Shown: positions 46,645 to 56,007 of the stretch, in pieces
How positions within the stretch are numbered: position 1 is the stretch's first letter
Layout of the letters: each line of letters opens with the position of its first letter
Assembly: GCF_019331795.1 (NCBI RefSeq)
Contig: NZ_JAHPZL010000007.1
Coordinates: 24,889 to 88,888 of the forward strand
DNA: 64,000 bases
Source of the DNA: Austwickia sp. TVS 96-490-7B
GTDB taxonomy: Bacteria > Actinomycetota > Actinomycetes > Actinomycetales > Dermatophilaceae
Direction: 5' to 3'
Translations under genes and position numbers: made by a program
The notes under the pieces: model-generated
What the model was told of the DNA's origin: nothing
What the model saw: only the letters and a program-made list of their open reading frames with translations
Database searches by the model: none

Positions 46645-48335
46645 CACTGTTCCTGCATCGGGATACGGACCCCACGTTCGGCAGCCACCTGGCGGGCCCG
46701 CTCATAGCCAGCGTCGACATGGCGGATGACGCCCATGCCGGGGTCATTCAGTAACAGTCGGGACAGTTTCTGCTCCGCCAGGTCCGTCCCATCAGCCACC
46801 CCGACCTGACCAGCGTGGATGGACCGGCCGATACCGACACCACCACCGTGATGGATCGACACCCAGGTCGCGCCCGAACTCGTCGACAGCAAAGCGTTCA
46901 GCAACGGCCAATCAGCGATCGCATCGGAGCCGTCGATCATCCCTTCAGTTTCCCGGTACGGCGAGGCCACCGACCCGGAATCCAAGTGGTCCCGGCCGAT
47001 GACAATGGGGGCTTTGACCAGGCCGTCCCGCACCAATTCGTTGAAACGCACTCCAGCCCGGTGTCGTTCGCCGTACCCCAGCCAGCAGATCCGCGCTGGC
47101 AGCCCCTCGAATTCGACGTACTCCGCTGCCGCGTCCAGCCAGTGATGTAGGTGGGTGTTTTCTGGGAACAATTCTTTGATCGCAGCGTCAGTGACGGCGA
47201 TATCTGCTGGGTCACCAGAGAGTGCCGCCCACCGGAACGGACCCAACCCCTCACAAAACAGCGGACGAATATATGCCGGGACGAACCCGGGAAAGTCAAA
47301 CGCCCGGGCATACCCGGCATGGCGGGCCTCATCACGGATCGAATTGCCGTAATCGAAGACTTCAGCGCCCTCATCGCTGAACTCCACCATCGCCTGCACC
47401 TGAGCCGCCATTGACTCACGGGCTTTCTTGGTGAAGCCCACCGGGTCAGCTGCAGCTTCCTGCGCCCACTGCTCCACCGGCACCTCGAGCGGCAGATACG
47501 ACAATGGGTCGTGCGCGCTGGTCTGATCAGTGACGATATCGACGGTGATCTCCCCGGCTCGGTGACGGCGCACCATCTCCGGGAAAATCTCCGCAGCGTT
47601 ACCGACCACACCCACCGACAACGCCCGCCGTTCAGCTTTCGCCGCACCCAGCCGTCGTACCGCGTCATCAATGTCCACAGCGATCTCATGCAGATACCGT
47701 TTGTCCACCCGCCGCTGCAAGCGGTGCTCGTCCACGTCGACAACCAGCGCCGTCCCCCCGTTTAAGGTCACTGCCAATGGTTGCGCCCCGCCCATTCCGC
47801 CACACCCGCCAGTCAGGGTGAGCGTGCCCGCCAAACTCGGCTCGGACAACCGGCCGGCTGCACACAACTTGCGTGCCACCGCATAGAACGTCTCATAGGT
47901 GCCTTGCAGGATGCCCTGGGTGGCGATGTAAATCCACGACCCGGCCGTCATCTGGCCATACATCATTAACCCCTCGGCCTCCAGACGACGGAACTCCTCC
48001 CACGTCGCCCAGTCACCGACCAGATTCGAGTTAGCGATCAACACCCGCGGTGCCCACTCATGGGTGCGAAACACCCCCACTGGCTTGCCTGACTGCACCA
48101 GCAACGTCTCATCCGACCCCAAGTCACGCAAGGTCGCCACGATCGCGTCGAAAGCCTCCCAGGACCGACAAGCCCGCCCCGTCCCGCCGTACACCACCAA
48201 GTCATCCGGCCGCTCCGCGACCTCGGGGTCCAAATTGTTCATCAACATCCGCAAGGGAGCCTCGGTCTGCCAGGACCTGGCGGACAACTGCGTACCGCGC
48301 GGCGCGCGGACCTCACGGGCACCGGGAAGGGCCAT
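46644..48335 (-). CDS. hutU: Urocanate hydratase
   Basis: A 563-residue NAD-dependent enzyme that hydrates urocanate to imidazolonepropionate. The glycine-rich [13 protein letters not shown] binds NAD, the active-site Cys lies in [11 protein letters not shown], and [17 protein letters not shown] is the conserved C-terminal signature. AAGGAG precedes the ATG at 48335. It heads a leftward operon with hutI and the acyl-CoA ligase, divergent from hutG. Histidine ammonia-lyase (hutH), which makes urocanate, is not in the window. Confidence 0.97.
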   Translation of the reverse strand: MALPGAREVRAPRGTQLSARSWQTEAPLRMLMNNLDPEVAERPDDLVVYGGTGRACRSWEAFDAIVATLRDLGSDETLLVQSGKPVGVFRTHEWAPRVLIANSNLVGDWATWEEFRRLEAEGLMMYGQMTAGSWIYIATQGILQGTYETFYAVARKLCAAGRLSEPSLAGTLTLTGGCGGMGGAQPLAVTLNGGTALVVDVDEHRLQRRVDKRYLHEIAVDIDDAVRRLGAAKAERRALSVGVVGNAAEIFPEMVRRHRAGEITVDIVTDQTSAHDPLSYLPLEVPVEQWAQEAAADPVGFTKKARESMAAQVQAMVEFSDEGAEVFDYGNSIRDEARHAGYARAFDFPGFVPAYIRPLFCEGLGPFRWAALSGDPADIAVTDAAIKELFPENTHLHHWLDAAAEYVEFEGLPARICWLGYGERHRAGVRFNELVRDGLVKAPIVIGRDHLDSGSVASPYRETEGMIDGSDAIADWPLLNALLSTSSGATWVSIHHGGGVGIGRSIHAGQVGVADGTDLAEQKLSRLLLNDPGMGVIRHVDAGYERARQVAAERGVRIPMQEQ

Positions 48336-48460
48336 GACTGCTCCTTGCTGAGAAAAGAGACGACACGTCGTGGGGCCCCGTCCGGTACGACGACGGGCCG
48401 CCCCCGTGACCGTATGCAATCGCCTTCCCACCCGACCTGCCAGGCAGATCACCACGAAGC

Positions 48461-48478
48461 CGTCTCAGATCTGAGACG
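48461..48478. promoter_or_regulatory. 18-bp perfect palindrome between divergent hutU and hutG
   Basis: CGTCTCAGA-TCTGAGACG with no spacer, about 125 bases from hutU and 43 bases from hutG. A symmetric site between divergent catabolic genes is the expected form of an operator. A smaller palindrome, ACGAC-AC-GTCGT, lies nearer to hutU at about 48361-48372. The regulator is not in the window. Confidence 0.6.
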
Positions 48479-48520
48479 TCAGGACGGCCGTCGATGTGCC
48501 AGTAGGGCATCAAGGACGAG

Positions 48521-49660
48521 ATGATCCCAGGTATGGACGACACCCAGGTGCTCCCCGTGGTCGAGATCCCCCCGCTGTCCGGCTGGCAGCCCACCCCCGA
48601 CGGGGTGTGGACCGGCCGCTGCGACGGCGCCAGCTCCGCCCACGCCAGATGGCATCAACGCATCCGCCCCTGGGAGCCAGGCAGCATCCAACGCGGCGAC
48701 GTCGCCATCCTCGGATTCGCCTCTGACGAAGGCGTACGCCGCAACCACGGCCGCCCCGGCGCCGCCCAAGCCCCCGACATGATCCGAGCAGCGCTCGCAC
48801 CCATCGCGCTGTCCTCCATGTCGCCCCGAGCCTGGGAAGGGCTGTCCTCCTCTTTGCTCCTCGAAGCGACCGCGATGTCCTCAGCTGGCCTGGCCATGCC
48901 CATGATGATGCCGATGTCCGGCACCGAACGCCCCGCCGACGCACGCCCACTGGACCTGCACGACGCCGGGACAGTCCACCTCATCGATGACGACCTGGAA
49001 ACCGGCCAAGAAATGCTCGGCCGCGTCATCGCTGAACTCCTCGACAGCCACCGCCTCACCGTGGTCCTCGGCGGCGGACATGAAACCGCCTATGGCACCT
49101 ATCTAGGGCTGCACGGTTCCCGCCGAGGCGAACGCGCCCGCATCGGCGTCATCAACCTCGATGCACATTTCGACCTGCGTGACGAAGACCGCGCCACCTC
49201 TGGGACCCCCTTCGCGCAGATGGCCCGCCGAGAGCTCGCCGCGGGACGAGACCTGCGCTACCTCGTCCTTGGCGTGTCCCCGACCTCCAACACCCGCGCG
49301 CTGTTTGAAACCGCCCATCAACTCCAGACGACCTACCTGCTCGACACGCACTGCACCCCACGGCACCTCTCCCATATCGAACACCTCGTCGACCGGTTCG
49401 TGCGCGACGTCGACATCGTCCACCTGTCCATCGATGTCGACGTCCTCCCCGCGTCCATCGCCCCTGGCGTCAGCGCGCCCGCCGCATTCGGGGTCCCCCT
49501 GGAGACCCTCCTGGAGATCTGCCATCGCGTCTCCGAAAGCGGCAAACTCGCCGTCGTTGACGTCGTCGAAGTGTCCCCGCCGTACGACGTGGACGGCATC
49601 ACCTGCCGCGCCGCAGCACGACTGGTCAGCACCCTCGTGGAGGCCCTCCCGATCTCATAG
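48521..49660 (+). CDS. hutG: Formimidoylglutamase (arginase/agmatinase family) with insertion
   Basis: A 379-residue Mn enzyme that converts formiminoglutamate to glutamate and formamide, the last hut step. The Mn ligands are His187 (GGGHETAYGT), Asp214, His216 and Asp218 (NLDAHFDLR), and Asp305 and Asp307 (SIDVDVLP). The usual family length is about 310-330 residues. Here residues ~97-141 are an extra segment with AMPMMMPMSG, placed between an early helix and the strand leading to DAGTV. AAGGACGAG precedes the ATG at 48521. An ATG at 48533 is also possible. It ends five bases from the convergent nadE. Confidence 0.88.
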   Translation: MIPGMDDTQVLPVVEIPPLSGWQPTPDGVWTGRCDGASSAHARWHQRIRPWEPGSIQRGDVAILGFASDEGVRRNHGRPGAAQAPDMIRAALAPIALSSMSPRAWEGLSSSLLLEATAMSSAGLAMPMMMPMSGTERPADARPLDLHDAGTVHLIDDDLETGQEMLGRVIAELLDSHRLTVVLGGGHETAYGTYLGLHGSRRGERARIGVINLDAHFDLRDEDRATSGTPFAQMARRELAAGRDLRYLVLGVSPTSNTRALFETAHQLQTTYLLDTHCTPRHLSHIEHLVDRFVRDVDIVHLSIDVDVLPASIAPGVSAPAAFGVPLETLLEICHRVSESGKLAVVDVVEVSPPYDVDGITCRAAARLVSTLVEALPIS

Positions 49661-49665
49661 CCCGC

Positions 49666-51714
49666 TCATCCCTGCGGGACATGCGCCTCAATATCGGCCA
49701 CCCACAATCGGGCATTGGCATCCGACGGCATCCGCCAGTCGCCCCGCGGTGACAACGACCCACCCGCCATCACCTTCGGGCCATTCGGCACAGCTGACCG
49801 CTTGAACTGCTGCGTCGCAAAACGCTGCACAAATGTCGTCAACCAGCGCCGAATCGTCGCGAGATCATAAGCACCCCGCTCCGCCATCGGATATCCCGCT
49901 GGCCACTCACCCCGCTGCGGATCTGACCAGGCATGCCACGCCAAGAACGCGATCTTGTGCGGCGGATACCCGCGCCGCAACACATGGAAAAGCGCAAAAT
50001 CGTGCAACGCATACGGCCCAATCAGGTCCTGTGTCGACTGCACCTTCCCGTCCGGTCCCGCCGGAACCAACTCCGGGCTGATCTCAGTGTCCAACACCGC
50101 CTGCAACACCCCACCGACCTGATCTGAGAACTCCCCAGAAGCAATCACCCACCGGATCAGGTGCTGCATCAATGACTTCGGCACCCCCGAATTCACCCCG
50201 TAATGGGACATCTGGTCGCCTACGCCGTACGTACACCACCCCAACGCCAACTCGGACAGATCGCCCGTCCCGACGACGATGCCCCCACGGGCATTCGCCA
50301 ACCGGAACAAGTAGTCATAGCGCAAACCCGCCTGGACATTCTCAAAGGTGACGTCATACACCTCCCGACCCCGCTCCCCGCGGGAATAAGGATGCCCCAG
50401 GTCAGCGAGCATCTGCGTTGCCGCTGGACGGATGTCAATCTCTTCAAAAGACACCCCCAGCCCGCGACACAACTCCTCCGCATGCCGACGAGTGTCCACA
50501 GACGTCGCAAACCCCGGCATCGTGTACGCCAAGATGTCACTGCGCGGACGCCCCGCCAGATCCATCGCCCGCGCACACACGATCAACGCATGGGTGGAAT
50601 CCAGCCCTCCGGACACCCCGATCACCAATTTCGGCGACCCAATCGCATCCATCCGCTGCCGCAACGCACTGACTTGGATGTGATACGCCTCGTAACAATC
50701 CAACGCTAGTTTCTCCGCATCGTCTGGGACGAACGGGAACCGATCCACCACTCGCGCCAAACCAATGTCCGTCCGCGGCGGATTCACCGCAAACTCCACC
50801 GTGCGAAAACCCCCCGTCACTGACTCCAACGCCCGACGGTTGTCATCAAAACTGCCCTGTCGGCGCCGCTCCGCGACCAACCGATCCACGTCCACGTCGA
50901 CCACGCTCGACTGCGGACCCGTCGGGAAACGCGGCGACTCACCCAGCAGATCCCCAGCCTCAAAAACAAACGTCTGCCCATCCCACGACAAGTCAGTGCT
51001 CGACTCACCTTGACCCGCCGCGGCATACACGTACGCCGCAACACACCGGGCGCTCGCTGCCTCAGCGAGGCGTTGGCGCTCCCGAGCCCGCCCCACAGTG
51101 ATCGGTGACCCTGACAGATTGACCAGGACTGTGGCCCCAGCGAGCGCGGCGCGGGCGCTCGGCGGGACCGGCACCCACATGTCCTCGCAGATCTCCACGT
51201 GCACCGTCAGCCCGGGAATGTCGACGGCATCGAAAAGCAGATCCGGTCCGAAGGGGACGCGGTGTCCAGCGACGGTGATGTCCCCCCGGATGTCGTCGCC
51301 GGGTGCGAAGTGTCTTTTTTCGTAAAATTCCCGGTAGTTGGGCAGGAATGACTTGGGGGCTACCCCCAGGACGCGACCACGGTGGATGACTACGGCACAG
51401 TTGTAGACCCGGTTGCGCCAGGGCAGAGGGGCTCCGACGATGAGCACCGGCCCCAGAGTCGCGCTATCGCGGACGAGGCGTTCCAGAGCGTGGTGGACAC
51501 CGTCGAGGAGACTGCTGTTGAGCAGCAGATCGTCAAGGGCATAACCGCTCACGCCGAGTTCGGGAAAGACCGCTAGAGCGACGCCTTGGGCGGAGAGCTC
51601 CGCGGCGTACGTCAGGATCGTTTCGGCATTGCGGGCCGGATCAGCGATGGCGGTCGGGACGGTTGCGGCCGCCACCCGCACGAAGCCCTGGTCGTAGGCG
51701 GAGAAGAAGTCCAC
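49666..51714 (-). CDS. nadE: Glutamine-dependent NAD+ synthetase
   Basis: A 682-residue enzyme making NAD from nicotinic acid adenine dinucleotide, ATP and glutamine. The N-terminal nitrilase-type glutaminase has the triad Glu52 (FPELGVSGY), Lys121 (PKSFLPNYRE) and Cys176 (VEICEDMW), the same positions as in mycobacterial NadE. The C-terminal synthetase has the PP-loop SGGLDSTHA and the later GTGDLSELALGW. Length is normal for the glutamine-dependent form. Confidence 0.97.
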   Translation of the reverse strand: MDFFSAYDQGFVRVAAATVPTAIADPARNAETILTYAAELSAQGVALAVFPELGVSGYALDDLLLNSSLLDGVHHALERLVRDSATLGPVLIVGAPLPWRNRVYNCAVVIHRGRVLGVAPKSFLPNYREFYEKRHFAPGDDIRGDITVAGHRVPFGPDLLFDAVDIPGLTVHVEICEDMWVPVPPSARAALAGATVLVNLSGSPITVGRARERQRLAEAASARCVAAYVYAAAGQGESSTDLSWDGQTFVFEAGDLLGESPRFPTGPQSSVVDVDVDRLVAERRRQGSFDDNRRALESVTGGFRTVEFAVNPPRTDIGLARVVDRFPFVPDDAEKLALDCYEAYHIQVSALRQRMDAIGSPKLVIGVSGGLDSTHALIVCARAMDLAGRPRSDILAYTMPGFATSVDTRRHAEELCRGLGVSFEEIDIRPAATQMLADLGHPYSRGERGREVYDVTFENVQAGLRYDYLFRLANARGGIVVGTGDLSELALGWCTYGVGDQMSHYGVNSGVPKSLMQHLIRWVIASGEFSDQVGGVLQAVLDTEISPELVPAGPDGKVQSTQDLIGPYALHDFALFHVLRRGYPPHKIAFLAWHAWSDPQRGEWPAGYPMAERGAYDLATIRRWLTTFVQRFATQQFKRSAVPNGPKVMAGGSLSPRGDWRMPSDANARLWVADIEAHVPQG

Positions 51715-51730
51715 AGCCGGAAGTGTAGAG

Positions 51731-51770
51731 CGGCGCCCCGCAGGACGAGGGATACGTCTGCGGGGCGCCG
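51731..51770 (-). terminator. Terminator of the proline-rich membrane protein gene
   Basis: CGGCGCCCCGCAG (51731-51743) pairs perfectly with CTGCGGGGCGCCG (51758-51770) across 14 bases, between this gene and nadE on the minus strand. Confidence 0.85.
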
Positions 51771-51801
51771 GGAGGTGGGGGAGGAGTGGGCTGTGCTCCG
51801 A

Positions 51802-53043
51802 TCAGGGCCTGATCTCGGCGGGAGGTGCGGCGCCGCGACCAGCATCCGGGGGAGGTGCGAGGCCACCACCGTTGCCAGCGCCGCCCCCGCCACCGCCGCC
51901 GCCAGGGGCGGGTGGGATCGACGGGTGGGCGGGACCGGTCGGGCGTGCCGGTGCGCTTGGCTGCCCGGGAGCAGACGGTACGCCGGTGGTGGGGATCCCG
52001 GTGACACTCTGTGACGGAGTGGGCAGGAATGTCCCGCCGCCGGTGGGCGTCGGGCCGCCCGGGTATCCCGTAGTCGGCGCCACCGGTGGGGCCACTGGTT
52101 GATGGGGTTGTGTCGGCACCTGAGTGGGTTCTGGTGGCGCTGGTGGACGTTCGATGATGTTGCTGATGCTGGTGCCCTTCTCGTCGGAGTGGGCCACCGG
52201 GTGGCCTAGTCCAAACTCGATCACCGTGATGGTGCCCATCGCAATGGCAAACATCGCCAGCCCACCGAGCCAGGCCTGTCGGGGCACCTGGAAGCGGCGG
52301 GTGGCCCGACCTTCGACGTACGAGCCGTCTTTGTCTTGGGAGAGCACCTGCGTTTTTGTGGTGCGGGGCGTGGATGACGAGGAGTCAGCGCCCTTGGCCT
52401 TGTCCTTGCCCAGTCCGTAGGAGCGCAGGAACTGGTGCACCCGGTTGGCCATGTTGGTGTATTGCGCGGAGGCGATGGTCGAGACAATCGAGGCGATGGC
52501 CGCGCCGATGAGGGTGCCAGCCACGCCCAGTTTGGAGGCGACCAGGGCGGCGCTCATCGCCGCGCAGGCACCGCCAAACAGTTGCGGGACGGTGACGCCG
52601 ATCCGGGAGGGCTTGTCGTCGTCCTCTTTTGTGGATTCGGCGGCGGTGTCCACCACTGCGGTGGCTGCTCCGGTCGGTGCGGGCGCCATCGGGGCGGGCA
52701 CCGGAGCGGTCGCTGCCGGGACTCGGGCGGTCGGTGCTGGCGCAGCTCGACGTGAGGTTCCGGCGAGCTGACGGGTCGCCTGGGTCTGCGGGTGCCCTGT
52801 CGGTACGTCGTGGGCCTGGGTGCGGGGGGCACCGGGCACGCGGGGCATCGCGGCGGAATGAGGGTCGACGGGATGATGGGGGCCGCCGGTGCCCCGCCGT
52901 GGATAGGGCGACGGATCGGGGGTTTCCGTCCAGGCCCGGGTGCGTCCTTCAGAGGCGTCGTAGGGTTGCTGCGGTGGTCGCCCTCGTGGTGGTCTGCGGG
53001 GATGATTGTGCGTGGACTCCGTGGGCGCGTCCCGGCCGGTCAT
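51802..53043 (-). CDS. Hypothetical Pro/Thr/Gly-rich membrane protein
   Basis: A 413-residue protein. The N-terminal ~150 residues are Pro/Arg/Ala-rich. A hydrophobic stretch follows (VPQLFGGACAAMSAALVASKLGVAGTLIGAAIASIVSTIAS), where glycine and alanine alternate as in membrane-active helices, then a polar segment, a second helix (WLGGLAMFAIAMGTITVIEFGLG) and a C-terminal Pro/Thr/Gly tail of ~110 residues with an eight-Gly run. GGGAGGAG precedes the ATG at 53043. The tail may span the cell wall. I assign no family. Confidence 0.7.
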   Translation of the reverse strand: MTGRDAPTESTHNHPRRPPRGRPPQQPYDASEGRTRAWTETPDPSPYPRRGTGGPHHPVDPHSAAMPRVPGAPRTQAHDVPTGHPQTQATRQLAGTSRRAAPAPTARVPAATAPVPAPMAPAPTGAATAVVDTAAESTKEDDDKPSRIGVTVPQLFGGACAAMSAALVASKLGVAGTLIGAAIASIVSTIASAQYTNMANRVHQFLRSYGLGKDKAKGADSSSSTPRTTKTQVLSQDKDGSYVEGRATRRFQVPRQAWLGGLAMFAIAMGTITVIEFGLGHPVAHSDEKGTSISNIIERPPAPPEPTQVPTQPHQPVAPPVAPTTGYPGGPTPTGGGTFLPTPSQSVTGIPTTGVPSAPGQPSAPARPTGPAHPSIPPAPGGGGGGGGAGNGGGLAPPPDAGRGAAPPAEIRP

Positions 53044-53204
53044 GATCTCCTCCCTGTACGACGAAGACCGCCCTCGCGAGTGCCCGCCATTGGCCACGGT
53101 GCACGCGAAGCGGTCTGAGCGCCATAACTATTACCTTCTTCGACCCTGGCCCCACGACGGACACATGTCAAACTCCTGTCTCACGTCGGTGGTGCAGGTC
53201 GAAC

Positions 53205-54497
53205 TCATCGTGTCCTTGAGGAAAGCACATCCTCCTCGGACGAACGCTGGCAGGTCGCCGGTGGCGTGGGCGGCGCCGATGGGGTGTCTGACCGAGCGCC
53301 CCGAGCCACCGCCACAGACATGCCCACTGCGACCGCCGACAACGCTGTCAGCCACAGCACCAGCATCGACCAGCCACCCCGGTGGAAGACCACTCCGGAC
53401 AGATATCCCACGACAGACGAGCCCAGGTAGTAGCAAGCCAAGTAGGTGCCGCTGGCTTCAGCGCGGTCCCGCACCGCCAACGCCCCGACCCACCCGGAGG
53501 CGACCGCGTGGGCGGTGAAGAAACCGGTAGTGAATAACGCGGTGCCCACCACCACAGCCCACAGCGATGGCACTGCGATCAGCGGTAGTGACAGGACACA
53601 CACTGCTGCCCCGACCAGCAAGACTCGGGGTCTGCCATGTCGCACCGTCAACCGCCCAGCGACAGCCGAAGCCGCCGTCCCAAAGAGATAGAGCAGGAAG
53701 ATCGACCCGACTTGGGCTTCCCGTAGACCGAAGGACGAGACGAGACGGTATCCGAGGAAGTCATACACCGAGACAAACACCCCCATCAGCACGAATGCCA
53801 CGAGAAACAGTCCCGCCAACTGCTGATGCCGCCAATGCTGTCGAACAGCCCGCCACTCTTGACCGGCAGAGAGCTGTTTAGGCACGAACCGTCGTTGCGC
53901 TGGCATCACCAGGATCGTCGCTGCTGCACACAGCGCCGCAAACACGGTGGTTGCGGCCAACGCCCAACGCCACGAAGCGAACTCCAACACGCCTGAAGGG
54001 ATCAACCGGCCCAGCAGGCCACCGATCGTGGTGCCGGCGACGTACTGACCCATCGCCGGTGCGAGGTGGTCCCCATGGATTTCCTCGCTGAGCCAGGCCA
54101 TCGCCGTTGCGGGCACTCCGGCAAGCAGCAAACCTTGTACGGCGCGCCCCGCCACCAACCAGGTCAGATCAGGCGCCCAAGGCAACAGCAGCCCCAGCAC
54201 GGACGCTGACAGCGCTGACACTGCGATGACCCGGCCGCGACCATATCTCTCGGAGAACACTGAAGCCGGCAAGATCGCCAAAGCCAGCACCCCGGTCGTC
54301 GCGCTCACCGTCAACGACGCCTGCGCAGGATCCACTCCCAACCCGTGGGTCAACGCTGGCATCAAAGCCTGGGTGCAATACAACGCGTTGAACGACGCCA
54401 GCCCCGCTGCCAGCAGCGCCACCACGGCCCGGGCATAACCGGGCTCCCCTCTGCGAAGGCCATCGGGCAGTTCGGCCCGCTCCAGAGACTCATCCAT
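53205..54497 (-). CDS. MFS transporter, YnfM-like
   Basis: A 430-residue major facilitator with 12 helices. The loop 2-3 motif appears as SERYGRGRVIAVS, and the second half has VRHGRPRVLLVG at the equivalent place. The first helix region YCTQALMPAL and motif ASLTVSATTGVLALAILP resemble YnfM/arabinose-efflux-type exporters. It is divergent from a LysR regulator, the usual arrangement for ynfM. Substrate unknown; efflux is likely. Confidence 0.88.
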   Translation of the reverse strand: MDESLERAELPDGLRRGEPGYARAVVALLAAGLASFNALYCTQALMPALTHGLGVDPAQASLTVSATTGVLALAILPASVFSERYGRGRVIAVSALSASVLGLLLPWAPDLTWLVAGRAVQGLLLAGVPATAMAWLSEEIHGDHLAPAMGQYVAGTTIGGLLGRLIPSGVLEFASWRWALAATTVFAALCAAATILVMPAQRRFVPKQLSAGQEWRAVRQHWRHQQLAGLFLVAFVLMGVFVSVYDFLGYRLVSSFGLREAQVGSIFLLYLFGTAASAVAGRLTVRHGRPRVLLVGAAVCVLSLPLIAVPSLWAVVVGTALFTTGFFTAHAVASGWVGALAVRDRAEASGTYLACYYLGSSVVGYLSGVVFHRGGWSMLVLWLTALSAVAVGMSVAVARGARSDTPSAPPTPPATCQRSSEEDVLSSRTR

Positions 54498-54535
54498 ACC
54501 GGCAAGCGTCCCCCGTCCTTCTTCTTAGCGGAAAT

Positions 54536-54559
54536 GCATGACTGACCGTAATTTCATGC
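54536..54559. promoter_or_regulatory. Inverted repeat in the MFS/LysR intergenic region
   Basis: GCATG (54536-54540) and CATGC (54555-54559) are 14 bases apart, in the 104-base divergent promoter region. LysR proteins bind imperfect dyads in this position. The arms are short, so it is a candidate only. Confidence 0.3.
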
Positions 54560-54601
54560 TTTTTCTGCATCAAACCAGGTCAACCTCGCTATTCTGGCGC
54601 A

Positions 54602-55486
54602 GTGCTCGCTGACGACCTGACCTGGTTCCTCACTCTCGCTGACTGCGAACACATGACAGATGCGGCGGCTCTGCTCGGCATCCCCCAATCCACGTTGTCC
54701 CGTCGGCTCTCCCGCCTCGAATCTGACCTCGGCGCTGACCTCTTCGACCGGCACGGTCGCCAACTCACCCTCAACTCTCGCGGCCGGGTGCTCCGTGACC
54801 ATTACCTCGCTGCCCGCAGAGAACTCGACCGAGGAGAAACCGAGATCCGGCGCCTCCTCGACCCAGAGACCGGGACGGTTCGGTTCGGATTCATGCACTC
54901 GCTGGGGCCCTGGCTAGCGCCACGCCTGCTACGGGCATTCCTCGCTCGCCACCCCCGCACCGACGTACGACTCACCCAGGGCACCGGCACCGAACTCGCC
55001 GCACACCTCGACCATGACGACTGCGATGTGGTGCTGTGCTCACCACGGCCCGTCGATCCCCGCTGCGGATGGCAGGTGGTGCGCCGTCAACCATTGGCGC
55101 TCGCTGTCCCCGACGGTCATCACCTGGCAGGGCGCCACCGTGCCCGATGGAGTGACGTGGCAGGAGAGCCGCTGGTGACGACCCCACCCGGGTTCACCAC
55201 TCGGGCACTCCTCGACGCCCTCGACGCCCGGGCTGGGCGGCGAAGTTGTCCCCGATTCGAGTCTGCTGAATTAGCCACCGTCGCCGGACTTGTCAGTGCC
55301 GGCTTCGGAGTGGCAGTGCTTCCCGCAGACGATCCCGCGCTGCAGGTGCCCGGGTTGACGATGGTGCCGCTGGTGACCTCGCTGCGTCGCGTCGTCGGTC
55401 TTGCCTGGACCCCGCAGGCAACGCACAATCCCACGGCACGAGCGTTCATCGACGTCGCCCGGGATCTCAGCTGGGATCGGCCCTGA
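54602..55486 (+). CDS. LysR family transcriptional regulator
   Basis: A 294-residue LysR regulator. The N-terminal helix-turn-helix reads HMTDAAALLGIPQSTLSRRLSRLESDLG and is followed by the linker LFDRHGRQLTLNSRG. The effector domain extends from about residue 90. GTG at 54602 is the natural start. It probably controls the divergent MFS gene. The 3' end overlaps nrdG by 20 bases (convergent). Confidence 0.93.
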   Translation: MLADDLTWFLTLADCEHMTDAAALLGIPQSTLSRRLSRLESDLGADLFDRHGRQLTLNSRGRVLRDHYLAARRELDRGETEIRRLLDPETGTVRFGFMHSLGPWLAPRLLRAFLARHPRTDVRLTQGTGTELAAHLDHDDCDVVLCSPRPVDPRCGWQVVRRQPLALAVPDGHHLAGRHRARWSDVAGEPLVTTPPGFTTRALLDALDARAGRRSCPRFESAELATVAGLVSAGFGVAVLPADDPALQVPGLTMVPLVTSLRRVVGLAWTPQATHNPTARAFIDVARDLSWDRP

Positions 55487-55988
55487 TCGACTCATCCTGA
55501 TATAACGTCACCCGCCCAGAACGGATCGTTGACGGCAGATCGATCAACCGCTGATTGTCACTACCCCGCCAGGCCAGCTGCAACGTCCGACGATTCTGCA
55601 CATATGGCCCGTCGACCAGGACGTCGACCAGGCTGAGCAGACTCGCCACGTCTGGGTCGGTGCTGGCCTGCCGCAGTAGAGCTTCCACGCGATAGCCCGA
55701 CCAACACCACACATCCAACCCGTCGTCATGTGCCGCCCGCGCCAAGGCCGCCGCCGCCACGGGCTGACGGCTCGGTTCGCCCCCGCTGAGGGTCACCCCA
55801 GTCAGCAGCGGATTAGACCGCCAATCCGCGATCATCTCCGACACCGGCACTGACACGCCGCCGTACGGGTCCTGCGACTGCGGATTGTGACAGCCAGGGC
55901 ACGCCAACGGGCATCCCTGAGCAAAGACGACGTACCGCAGGCCAGGCCCGTCGACAATAGAGTCGTGGGTCCGACCTGCGATACGCAT
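55467..55988 (-). CDS. nrdG: Anaerobic ribonucleoside-triphosphate reductase activating protein
   Basis: A ~173-residue radical SAM enzyme that puts the glycyl radical on NrdD under anaerobiosis. The 4Fe-4S motif reads CPLACPGC, and TLSGGEPSRQP is the SAM-binding glycine-rich loop. The ATG at 55988 starts 19 bases after nrdD ends. A GTG six bases upstream is possible. The frame extends far upstream through nrdD and is rejected. It is second in the nrdDG operon. Confidence 0.92.
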   Translation of the reverse strand: MRIAGRTHDSIVDGPGLRYVVFAQGCPLACPGCHNPQSQDPYGGVSVPVSEMIADWRSNPLLTGVTLSGGEPSRQPVAAAALARAAHDDGLDVWCWSGYRVEALLRQASTDPDVASLLSLVDVLVDGPYVQNRRTLQLAWRGSDNQRLIDLPSTIRSGRVTLYQDESIRADPS

Positions 55989-56007
55989 CCTCACGATCGG
56001 TGACCGG

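Noticed and set aside
51869-51910. Gly-codon run in the Pro-rich membrane protein as a frameshift or phase-variable tract
   Set aside because: The run is made of mixed GGN codons rather than a homopolymer, and the frame continues cleanly to a terminator.
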